Below, piece after piece: positions 54,184-64,000 of a DNA stretch of 64,000 nucleotides. Position 1 is the stretch's first letter; every line of letters begins with the position of its first letter. The translations under genes were made by a program, and so were the position numbers. Source of the stretch: Volvox africanus (Eukaryota; Chlorophyta; Chlorophyceae; Chlamydomonadales; Volvocaceae); contig BSDZ01000078.1 of assembly GCA_030268105.1 (NCBI GenBank), positions 3,399,001 to 3,463,000 on the forward strand, read 5' to 3'. Under the pieces are notes generated by a model. It ran no database searches, was not told where the DNA came from, and worked only from the letters and a program-made list of their open reading frames with translations.

Positions 54184-56373
54184 TCATTTTCGTGTAATGG
54201 CCTGGTGCACGCGCTCCCGCATCTCGCTCTCCCCGGCCTCCCTGGTGTCCGTTGCCTGCAACTCGGCACCAAGGCCGTCCAGGTACGTTTTGAGAAAGTC
54301 CTTGGTTGAAGCATACATCATCTTGCTTTTCGTTGTCGAGTTATCGGGTGCCCTGTAGTTACAATCCATATGCAGAAAATTACAAATACTGTGGCTTCAC
54401 CTTATCCGTACGCGTGCCGCAGGCATATGCATAAGCTCCACTCCCAACTAAATGCATGGCAACCATACATGAGCCATTAGGCCGCCAGAGCTTTCCGCAA
54501 CCAGACATAAGACCCCGGAGATGGGCCTCTTACCAATTGACAAACACTAGCTTGTTGATCGTCTGGTTTGTGTCAGCATTCTGGTACGCGTAGTCGTAAA
54601 CTGCTCGATATACACGCCATGCAGGTAATTGTGTAGGCGGCCGCAAGGTTAGCAAGTAAAACCGTGTACTATGGTGCGCGATTGGCAATGGGCTACCATT
54701 CGCTAACTGAATGGCTCTACCGTCCATACCCGCGCATGACATGATTATGCAAGGCAAAGTGTGGCATCATGTGACCGTGAAACAAAATGGCTGATTAACA
54801 ATTATCCTAGTAAAAAAATCGTGAATGAAAGAAATCCTACGAGGGAAGCCTTGTCTCCAACCGCGGACCAAATGTAAAAAGGGATGGGTAAAGCAGCAGG
54901 CCTCCTACAGCCGCATTCATTGGTACTCATAACCATAATATTCAGGTCACAAGGTTTTAGGGCGAGATAGGACTAAATGCTCGCGCACAAACGGGGAGGC
55001 ATCACCTGTGTCATGCTATATCTATGTATCTCCATCATGGCGATACACAAGAAACAACTTTCAGCAACCGTCTGCGGCGTGGTACTGAACATACACGGTA
55101 CGGCAATAATGCAATGACCGCCGAACAAGGTAGCTTACCAGCGTACCGACAGTTACTTTCCGGTAGTACGTTGAGGAACTGCTCGTACGTCGCATCAGCA
55201 GCTCCAAGCTGGTCAACGACGACCTGTCGCGTGAAGAGGCCGATTGGGCAGCCCCGATGTGGTTTGTGGGGGCATGAAGGCAGATATCCAATGAAATGTT
55301 CCAATCCACATCAAAGCGACGACAAACATCCATTGATGAGATATCAAATAAAGAAAGGCCAACTTAATCGCGCGATTGAGCTGCCTACCTCATTTCCTGC
55401 GTCGTTGACTTTGAAGGTTACCCATTTGTACTGCAAGAAAGACAATCACAAGACGTTCGGGTGCATAGCATCATGGTCATGGTCGTATTGAAAGGCCACC
55501 ATGTGTAAGCTACATACCGCAAGGCTTTTTTCGCCTACAAAATGTGTCCACCTAAACGACATGCTTACCGCCGATTTGCTCTTGATATGGTTGAAGATTG
55601 CGACACACTGCTCGTTGACGCAGATGCCGGACATCGAGGTCTGACGATGATGGATAGGCACACGCAGATCGGGGGTGTGGCAACAAACAAGTGGGCTGTG
55701 CGGGAGTAAAAGGAAGGTGTGTAAAGATGTTTGACATTTTCCTAAACTAATCCTTGCCTATACATAGCTTAGACGGCAAGAAATCGCGAACGTGCGCTGC
55801 CGAATTTGGCGGAGGCCCATAGTTGCAACGTTAACACCGCACCTTGTTGGACGCAATGGCTGAAACGCGTGAGCCACGTGCTGACGGAAGGTCAGTTGGA
55901 ATTGGGACTGTACCTGCAGCTGCAAGGATGTGCTGACCGCTGTTCGTCCGTGACCCAAGCCCAGAAGGCGGGGCCATTGGCTGTGGCGCCGACGGCCCTG
56001 CCGTCTGCGTTCCTGGAGGACACTCTCGCAGCTGCGGCAACGAAAACTTCAGAGACGGATTGTTTGACGTCAAACGGGCAGTAATAGGCTGAAGCGGCTG
56101 GACCGCTGCTGAAGCGCCTTTGGGACTGCTCGGCCTCGATTGCTGGGAAGGGGGCACGCTAGAAGAATTCCCAACGATGGCAAAGTCCAGAGAGTGCAGG
56201 AAGGAGTCACGGGCTTGCACATAATCGTCCTCCTTTATGAAACCGGCATCCAATCCCGCCTTGATCTGCTGTGCACGAAGGAATCCCTTCTTTATAAACT
56301 CATAGTCGTCAGCGTTCACGAGACCTTCATCAAGCGCCTGTTTAGCTGTTCTTAGAACCGCCAGATCTGCCAT
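54184..56373 (-). CDS. ADF/cofilin-domain protein with N-terminal SHOCT-like repeats
   Basis: Six exons: 56373-55843, 55640-55569, 55430-55389, 55223-55139, 54600-54534, 54352-54184; 321 residues. The C-terminal about 145 residues are an ADF-homology domain: TSMSGICVNEQCVAIFNHIK, YKWVTFKVND, YEQFLNVLPESNCRYAVYDY, INKLVFVNWAPD, and the basic actin-binding helix KSKMMYASTKDFLKTYL. This is the layout of actin-depolymerising factors, which bind G-actin and sever filaments. The first 57 residues carry two copies of a helical motif, ALDEGLVNADDYEFIKKGFL and GLDAGFIKEDDYVQARDSFL, resembling SHOCT motifs (LDxGxIxxxEFxxxKxxLL). A Ser/Pro/Gly-rich linker of about 115 residues joins the parts. Single-domain cofilins are about 140-165 residues, so the N-terminal half is an addition. 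ATG at 56373 begins the first motif directly. Confidence 0.9.
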
Positions 56374-57974
56374 GCGTGCTGTATTGGTATGATTCCAGGT
56401 TAGTTGAAACGAGCTCAGCCCTATGGGACGTTGTTTAAGTTATTTTCGAAAAGTGTGAACTTAAGGTTAGTCAAAAATGTGAGATAAATTGGTAGTATTA
56501 TGTATCGTTTGTTTGACTGCAGCCCGCAAGAAGTACTGCTATATACGGCGGGCATCACCAAACGCTACAAGCCTTGCAAAGTGCTGCCATATGCTGTCCA
56601 AAGGAGGCAATATAATATATATTTAGATTTGCTAAGCTCAAGGGATAAAAGTGTCGCCAATCGCAGTAATAGAAAAGCAACAGCCGCCGAAGTTTGCGTC
56701 CCATATCAGCCGCAACAACAAACTAAGCTCTCGTTTCTGTATCTAATCAATCGCAGCAGTTATGCACAGATTGAACTATTGAACGCTTTACGGACGTACA
56801 TCTTGTTAACGTGGCATCTGCAATCGCTGCTGGTCGCCTGCCAGTTACTGAATGGGAGATGCTTAAGATAAAACATAGTCCCCTTTTGCATTGTATCGCT
56901 CTGCACGCCAGTACACACACGCACATTCACGGAAGAGGTCTGCTTAGTCCTTTCAGGTGCTTTAGCTCAGCAAGGAGAGCGGGAAGTATGGTCCGGGGAG
57001 CGATTGGTCGCAAGAAGCCCATAGGACGGCAGCGAGCCCTGCTGTTTAGCGATATCCAGAGTTGAACCTGCCGTTAACCTTCGGCAGACACGGAAAGAGA
57101 GGTCTGCAGATACAAGAGCACCTGCAGCGCACATCTAAAGTCATTACCTTACAAGTGTGGACTGGATCGCGTCAACAGCACCTACAACCCCGAGGAATAC
57201 ACATCCTAGGTGCACAGCTCCAAGCGAACAGGCATCACATCTTCAAGGCGTTGGTATTCAGACATGGCAGGCAACCGGGCATATCACTCAATGACACATT
57301 CGTTTCACATTACGCGATGAAGTCCTTAAGCCCGTTATGATGTGATAAGTATGCTTGCCGACATTTGTTGTGATGAGTGCTTCCCTTGTGTAACCTATAG
57401 CCCTAACCTAAACCCAAACGGAGCCAACATACCGGTAACCCGTTTACGCAGTGTCAATGATAATATGACACTCCACAGTATGCCGCTATACAAATGACAA
57501 GAAGAGACCTAAACTGACCGTACAGTTTCATGTGTCGACTTCACGCTATCCTACCTGTCGCACCCAATCTGGTCCTCAAATTCACGTTGTAAAGAACAAA
57601 ACGAGCAGGAATTAACCACCAAAGCTATTGATCTGCATATGGGGCCGGTGTGGGACGCAGCTGGCGTCGACACGGTGTGCTTCTCCAATCCGCGAGGCCA
57701 AAAAGCGTGCAACGTTAAGGTGTTCCGGATTCCAGTGGGCACTCCGCCCCAGCAACCATGCATCGGTCACTTCTCCAAAAAGCTTCCCGTCATCAGCGCG
57801 CTTCAAAATATGTTAATGCCAACGCATCTTCAAACCTCTCTCGTTTGTATTCATGTTTCTCAAAGGAAAATACCTTCCCTCCGCACGTTCCGTTGAATGC
57901 TATCAGCTACAGAAAAGTTCCCCCGTACTAGCAACCTTGGTCCGCCAACCGCCCGCCATCGCTCTCCGCAACGT
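56374..57974. other. Intergenic upstream of the ADF-H gene
   Basis: About 1.6 kb. Open frames on the plus strand (56500-56871, 57639-57896) and minus strand (57612-57806) are short and conflict with each other; none shows family similarity. It should hold the ADF-H promoter and the 3' UTR of the large acidic gene. Confidence 0.45.
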
Positions 57975-60900
57975 TCAAGACGGGTTCCGCCCTAGGTTAT
58001 GCTGCTGTGGCAGGACCCCGGGACCCGCAACTGTCGGCGGCCGCCCTGCCGTGCCGAACCCGGCCCGGTAGCGACTGCGGTCCATCTTCCACCGTCTGAT
58101 GTCCGCCATTAGACCACCCAGGTCAGTGCTTATCGCGGGCGCCACCGCTGCTTGTATGTCCCGCTGCCCCAAAGGCACTCCTGAAGTCGTCGTAGACGGC
58201 GCCGGGGACACTGGCCGGACACCACCACCTACACTGCCGATAGCGGCCGCCAACGTCTGTCCCTGCCCCTGCCCCGGATTGGGATGCAGCGGCGGCAGCG
58301 GTGGGCAGCTGTTGGCGTGCGATGGTATTGCAACTGCCCTGTCGTCCAGGCGAGTGTACAACGGACCGCTGCTGCTCGCCTGCGTCGTTTCCTCCAGATC
58401 GACAGAGCCCCACACATCCTCGGAGCCATCGCCACAGCCGTCATCTCCGATGCCACCAACGCCAACACAGGCGGACGCAGAGCCGTTAGCCCCATTATTG
58501 TATGACGGCGTGCGCGAAACCCTCGCGCTTGATGGCTGGGAGTTACACCCAGGGTGCCACCTACTGCTTACAAGCGGCGAGCCAATTGAAGCTGCCGTAG
58601 GTGTACTCACTGCTGCGGCGTGTGCAGCCGTGATCGTGCCGGGTGCCTTCGGCAGCCCACTTGTAGTCACAGCCGCTTGCAACGGTGGCAAGAGGGGTGA
58701 GTTATTAGCGGGACGGTTCGTTATCGGTAGCCGACCAATAAATCCTGGATCGCTGACGGGCTCTGTATCACACTCGGAAACATCACCAGCGCCACCATGC
58801 CCCCACTGACCGGCAGCGCCGCTAAGCCCCGACCCTACGACACATGTACCCGTAAATGAATGGTGACGACAACCGTTCATGGAGCCTTGCGATGATCCAG
58901 GCTGTGTCGTCAGAATCCCTACACCGCCGCCACCGCCACCGCCGCTGGGCCCGTAACCCCCTACGCCACCCATTTGCGACGGGGATACGTAGAAGATGCG
59001 GTGCGACAGAGAGCGGAGATGCGGTGCCGCCGAGGACCACATGCTCTGCGGCGTGACACCGTTCAACAGCATCTGGTCGCATGAGTCTGGCATGGGGAAA
59101 GGCGGCTGATGGTTGGGCGATAGGGAGTGATGGCTGTTGCCACTGATGCCCTGGTGAAATTGGCCAGGCGCCGTGGACACTGTTAAATCGTCACTCGCTG
59201 CCCCGCTGTCAACAGCGACAGACAGCACGCCGCCACCACTGCCGCAACGCGATGGACCCTGGCGCCGGCGGTGCAGGCTCAATGGGTTAACGGGCGGCAA
59301 CAGCAGGGTGCCATCCTGCGACGAGGGCCGCTGAGGCGACAATACCCGGGGGCCGGACGCGCCCGTGTAGTTGCCCTGGCGGCACTCCGGCGCCGCGAGC
59401 TCTGCCATAGATGGCGGCAGCGGAGGCGGAGGCGGTGTAAGCTGCAGCATTCCTAGCGCGAGTGCCGACGGCGCCGATACCGATGCCGCAAGGCCCCCGG
59501 CGCTGGAAGCCCTAGGCCAAACATCCGGCCGTAGTGGTGCAAGATTGACGCGGGATCCGCCGTTATGCAAGAGTGCGCCCGTGGGACCGACCGGCTGCAG
59601 CGGATGAAGCGGCGGTGGCTGTGGTTGTTGCAGCCGAGGCGGCGAAATGGAAGCTTCTTCGGCATCAGAGGCCGCCTCGGTTCCGCCACCAGTGGCAGCA
59701 CCACCGCTACCTGGGCGCGAGATTCGCAACGGCGCAAGACTGCGGAGGCCGCCGCCGCCAGGCGCAATTACCGACATTGTCATTAGGGGATCCTGCAGAC
59801 CCAACCTCCGCCGCGTCGGCAAGGTGGATACCGTCCCCTCCGGGGGCCCTGAATCCACTTCCTCAGCCGGAGGGTTCCGCTCCAATGGAGACCGGATGCA
59901 TGCCAGAGGTGAGGCTTGGCCAAGAACACCGCCACTACTGGTGGCAATCTGCAGCTGGGAACTTTGGTGCAGGTGGTGCAACCGTTCCGGACTACCGTAC
60001 TCAGCACCTCCGGGCGGTGATACTGACAGCGGCGGTGGCAGCGGTGCAAGCAGTGATGCCGAAGCTTGCGACGGGGATATGGGCGGTGAGGCAAAGCGGC
60101 ACAGTGCATCCAGACCCGAAGAAGGCTGCAGCAGCCGAGAGGCGTCCAGCATGGGTTGCAGCAAAGGGATTTCAGGGACCGGCGAACACTCAAGTGCCTC
60201 GCCCGGCTCTGTTGCCGCGGCGACACCTGCAGTGGCATCCACAATTCGGTCGTCCCCTTTGCCCTCACGGTTGCTCCGTTGCGAATAGCGGTCCGCCTCC
60301 TCGGCTGCCCCTCCCGCTGCCAGGTTCTCAAGTGACGGGGGAGGTGGTGTGGTTAGCGATGCAGCAACTGACATACCTCCCTCTACCTGGGCCCCGAAGC
60401 TTAGGCTACTACTCGTGGCAGTGTCCGTGCGCAGGGAGGAGCCGCAGCAGCTCGGCGCAACCGGCGGCGGTGCCGGAGGTGCCGATGACGCCACTGAAAG
60501 CGTCCCTTGGCTGTCCTCCGGAGGTGCGGATCCGGCGGCTCTGGCAGCGCTTGCGTCATCATCACCGTCATCCTCATTATCCGCGGGTTCGCCGCCTTGC
60601 TGCATCAGTGTCAGCGACCAAATCCGGTCCACGACGCGGCGCATTGCACCCTCATCCTTCTCGTCCCACACTGCCCGTAGCTCCCGCTCCAGGTCGTGGA
60701 ACGACCGAGCCAGCATCTGTTGATCCGGTGTCGGTCCACGACCCGACCTTGCCGACCGCGAGCGTTGCTGCATCTGCTGCTGCCGTGCACGCCGCTCTAT
60801 TGCGGCACTGCTACCTAGCGACGCACGCAAACTAGCCGAGCCGCGTCGTGATGATGATGGGCCGTCTCGCGGCCTGCTGTCTAATGCCTTGTTTAGCTCC

Positions 60901-63900
60901 AGGCGCATGGACACCCGAAGGCGGGAGTCGTCAGCCGCCGCCTCGTCGCCATCGTTGGGGCACTCATCGAGCAACTCCGCCTCCACCGTCACCTCCGGTC
61001 GCTGAGATGCATCCCCCGTCTGCAAGATGAAACCCAATGAACGACGCGACGCCGTTGCCGCTGCCAGGTTGGTACCGCCCTCAGGCGCCAGGCCATGGCC
61101 ACTTTCATTCACCTCTCCCCCTTTGCCGGCTTCCTCATGCAGATCTTCCTCCTCTACAGCCACAGCCATAACCTCCTCTTCCACCTCCTCTGCAAGGCCC
61201 TCCTCCTCCTCAGATTCATCCTCCTCGTCCTCACTGCTGGCCTCAAGCTCGCTGCCCTCTTCCTCGCTCTCTTCGTCCTCGTCCTCGTCCTCCTCCTCCT
61301 CCTCCTCCTCCTCCTCCTCCTCCCCCTCTTCACTGTCGTCCCCCCTGGAGTCTTCACTCTCGCTCTCCTCCCCCTCTTCGTCCTCCTCGTCGTCGTCATC
61401 GTCACTGACAGCACCGGATGACGGATCACTCGCCACAAGGCCCAGAACTGAGCGACTGTGCCCCGCTCGGCCATACCTTGCAGCAAGCTGCCGATGAGCT
61501 GCAGTATCACCTTCCCGCGCTACACCAGCATCTCCGGCGATAACTAACCTGGCGGCGACTGGAAACGGCTCAATGTCACTGGGTTCCTGCGACACGAGGT
61601 CCAGAGGAAGTGGGCTTAAGTGCGCCGCTGGTAGCCTCGGCGGCAACATCGCCGCCACCGTCACGGACAGCTCCAGGCCAGGTGCGCAATCCGGCCTGCT
61701 GCCGCTTTCCTCAATGGCATTAACACAGTTAGCGCCGCCAACTGCAGCAGGCAGTACTGCCTCTGAATTGCTGACGATGCTGACATTCGACCCCGCCAGC
61801 GACGCAGATGTGGAGGTCCCGCTAATACCGCCATCCATTTCCCCCCCGGTAGCCAGTGCCAATGCGCCCAGCGGGGCAGTACCCCAGGTTTGTGCTGAGG
61901 CAGCCTCAGCAGCATCTAAATTCTCCAGCACCTCATCGTCGGTGCAACCCTCGTCATCTCCTGATGCCGCCTTTCTGGTCGCCTCTAAAACCTGTTGTTG
62001 CAGAAAATGCCGCAACCGAGGGTGCTGTTTCCGCAAGGTCCCGGGCAGTCGTAACAGTTGTTCGTGATGGTACGGTCCGTGTTCGTCCAGCGGTCCGGAT
62101 ACTTGATGAGGCTGCTGCTCCTGCTGCCTCTCGACTGCGTGTTGATGCATCTGCGTGGTCACATCCATCGCCGGGTCCCCTCGCGGTGTAATTATCATGG
62201 ATGCTCCACCTGCAGCTCCGTTTTCCGCGTTAACCAGTCTGGAAGATGCTGACGAAACCGACCTCGCCATGCTTACTGCCCGTGCTGAGGAGCTGGTGGT
62301 TGCGTACAGTTCCCTGCCTGTCAGCGAAGGGAGCGCCTGTTGCCACTCCACAGAGCCGTTTTGCACTAAGAGCGCGGCATGAGGACGGAAAGTCAAGGAA
62401 TAAGAACTAGTAAGTACTGTAGGAGGACGATTTCGATGTGCAGGTTATGGCTTAGGCTAGGCGGTAAGAAGTCACAGGAATGCACATGGTGCGCTAACAT
62501 AGAAGGGCATATGTGCAAGCGTGGAATGGAGTCGAAGGTCGTCGGCTGGGGCATAGGGGCAGCCATATGGCTTGCGTGGCGCCAGAACCAGCGGCCGGGC
62601 AAACATGGAAACCGCGCCAAGCTCACGAGCGCACCGGGAAGTCGCAACCCCAGCCAGTGAGCCACGTCCAGCCCCTGCCTAGAATCCCAACCGACCCGAA
62701 CATCGCCTGGAGGGCCCCATCACTCACATACGCTGGCCCGTTGCCGCTCCTCCTCAGCCAGGCTGTCTAGCAATGCCTGATCTATCAGCTCCTGTCCAAT
62801 GTCCGATATGAGCGGCACCTCCGCCTCCGCTTCTGGGCCCACTACCGCCACAGTCGTTTCAGCAGTGCGCCCGACACTGTCGCCCGCTGCATCGTCCCCA
62901 GGGCCGCAACCGGATGGCATTGTCGCAACACGGCTATCAGCACCGTCGTTGCTGGGGATGACGGCATCGCCGGCGGTTGCGCAATCGCCACCATCGTCGC
63001 CAACCCCTGCGACGGCGGATTGACCACTGGCATTGTGTTCACCATCTTCGTACTGTTCCTCATCCTCGCCTTCGTTGTCCGCAAAGTCGTACTCCTCAGG
63101 AATTTCGACACCGTCTCCGTCCTGGAAATAATGTTCGTCCGCCTCTTCACCTTCATCGAAGTTGAATCCTGCGGCATAAAGGATGGTGACCTGCTTATGT
63201 TCGGGAAGTAACGCAATATCAGAACTGCAGTGGGCCACAAAGCTGGGGCGTGGCGCAAAGTCTCCAGGCCCAGGCTAATCAGCTGTGAAATCCACGGTAA
63301 GGCTAGGGATGAGGACGAGCGCCGTCCCAAGTCCCTAGCAGATATAGACCGACAGTGAACACAGAACATCTGCGAATACCCACACATATGTACAGGCGAA
63401 AATTAGCAGCCGCATATTGCAGCCCGGCTCTGTCCCGCCCCGGTGGTTGCTGACCTGGAGATTCTGCCCCTGGAGAGGCGAGCCCCAGCCGGGTGCGCCG
63501 CAGCTTGTTGCGCGTGCGGAAGGCCGCCATCTCGTCCCCAAGGATCAGGTGCGGCTCGCTGAGACGCGCCTCCAGGATCTCCTGCTCCGCAACCTGCATG
63601 GTAAGCGGTTTCAGCGCATCTAACATGGAAGAACGCAGCGGGCCTAGCTACGTAATTAGGACCCACTTCGCCCCGTCCCCCCTAAATGTCGTCCCCCGAA
63701 GCCACAGCCGGACGAACCAGCTGTGCTTCCGTACATCGCCCCAAAGCCCGACGGATAACAGGTGGAGGCCCGAAGCCGATGGCCAAGGTCGGTCGGCGCG
63801 AGGCCACGTCTGCCCACTTTAAAGGGCCTTCACATTTCGCGAATCCTCGTCAACCTACCACTTCCCGCTTTCCAACGCGTTACAACATGCTGGGTACAAG

Positions 63901-64000
63901 GAAATATCCCACGGACAGAAGCACCATTAAACGCCCGATTGGACCTACTTGCGCCTGCTTGCGTTCCCTCCTCGCCAACAGCTCCTGCCGCAACGCCTCG
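57975..64000 (-). CDS. Large acidic low-complexity protein, function unknown (5' end outside window)
   Basis: Exons within the window: 64000-63949 (partial), 63593-63455, 63168-62728 and 62416-57975, joined in phase; about 1,690 residues seen. I do not recognise the family. It begins with a charged helix, EALRQELLARRERKQAQ running into VAEQEILEARLSEPHLILGD and EMAAFRTRNKLRRTRLGL, the most conserved-looking part and a likely coiled coil. Next come an acidic segment (FNFDEGEEADEHYFQDGDG) and a helix ELIDQALLDSLAEEERQR. The giant last exon encodes Ser/Gly/Pro/Ala-rich sequence with an Asp/Glu run of more than 60 residues (about 61.13-61.43 kb). A second helix near ARSFHDLERELRAVWDEKDE follows. 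The end is ADIRRWKMDRSRYRAGFG. No catalytic motif or membrane segment is evident; mostly disordered. Antisense frames here are shadows of the acidic codons. Confidence 0.75.
61130..61430 (-). repeat. Acidic codon run (GAG/GAC)n
   Basis: A stretch of Glu, Asp and Ser codons inside the large acidic gene, including about 13 consecutive Glu codons near 61285-61325 (read as CTC CTC on the plus strand). It is in frame with the gene on the minus strand and encodes the Asp/Glu-rich segment. Confidence 0.9.

Noticed and set aside
57551..57896. Overlapping frames on both strands that read moderately well
   Set aside because: The two strands conflict, neither matches a family, and no neighbouring exon joins in phase.
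59573..60835. 420-codon plus-strand frame
   Set aside because: Antisense to the large acidic gene, rich in Pro/Arg/His as expected for a shadow, and without family motifs.
61027..61510. Poly-Ser, poly-Leu and poly-Arg frames
   Set aside because: Shadows of the Glu/Asp codon run of the minus-strand gene.

Overview
The window looks like nuclear DNA of a green alga of the Chlamydomonadales, most likely a volvocine species (Chlamydomonas/Gonium/Volvox group). The evidence is direct: short conserved exons are split by many GT-AG introns of about 90 to 1,200 bases; coding DNA is GC-rich and full of Ala/Gly/Ser/Pro low-complexity runs; a TGTAA polyadenylation signal of the chlorophyte type follows the first gene; and a plant-type RbcX (Rubisco assembly chaperone) gene is present. 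I read exons by eye and joined them by splice phase and family similarity. No tRNA, rRNA or CRISPR array was seen.

Layout. 0.7-3.9 kb (+): DNAJC17-like protein (J domain plus RRM). 4.7-11.9 kb (+): DNA polymerase eta (translesion synthesis). 11.9-15.2 kb: no gene supported. 15.2-32.1 kb (-): a very large gene of about 24 exons for a membrane-bound class III nucleotide cyclase, with many hydrophobic segments, a GAF-like region and one C-terminal cyclase domain. One of its introns (about 19.9-20.95 kb) holds an AT-rich island of bacterial character, with a decayed IS481-type transposase fragment and a bacterial-type Y-family polymerase fragment. 34.4-36.5 kb (-): RbcX type II. 38.0-43.9 kb (-): CWF19L1/Drn1-like protein with an RRM where the plant homologue I know has CCCH zinc fingers. 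44.5-52.4 kb (+): a 2,414-residue low-complexity protein ending in about 25 copies of an 11-residue repeat. 54.2-56.4 kb (-): an ADF/cofilin-domain protein with two SHOCT-like motifs at its N terminus. 58.0-64.0 kb (-): 3' part of a gene for a large acidic low-complexity protein that runs off the right end.

Themes. The genes are ordinary neighbours, not an operon. Two encode splicing-linked proteins (DNAJC17, CWF19L1), one acts in DNA damage tolerance, one in Rubisco assembly, one in cyclic-nucleotide signalling and one in actin dynamics. CWF19L1 and the 2,414-residue gene are divergent, with about 600 bases between their start codons. The items most worth a second look are the bacterial island inside the cyclase intron, the unusual cyclase architecture, the RRM in the CWF19L1 homologue, and the SHOCT-like plus ADF-H fusion.
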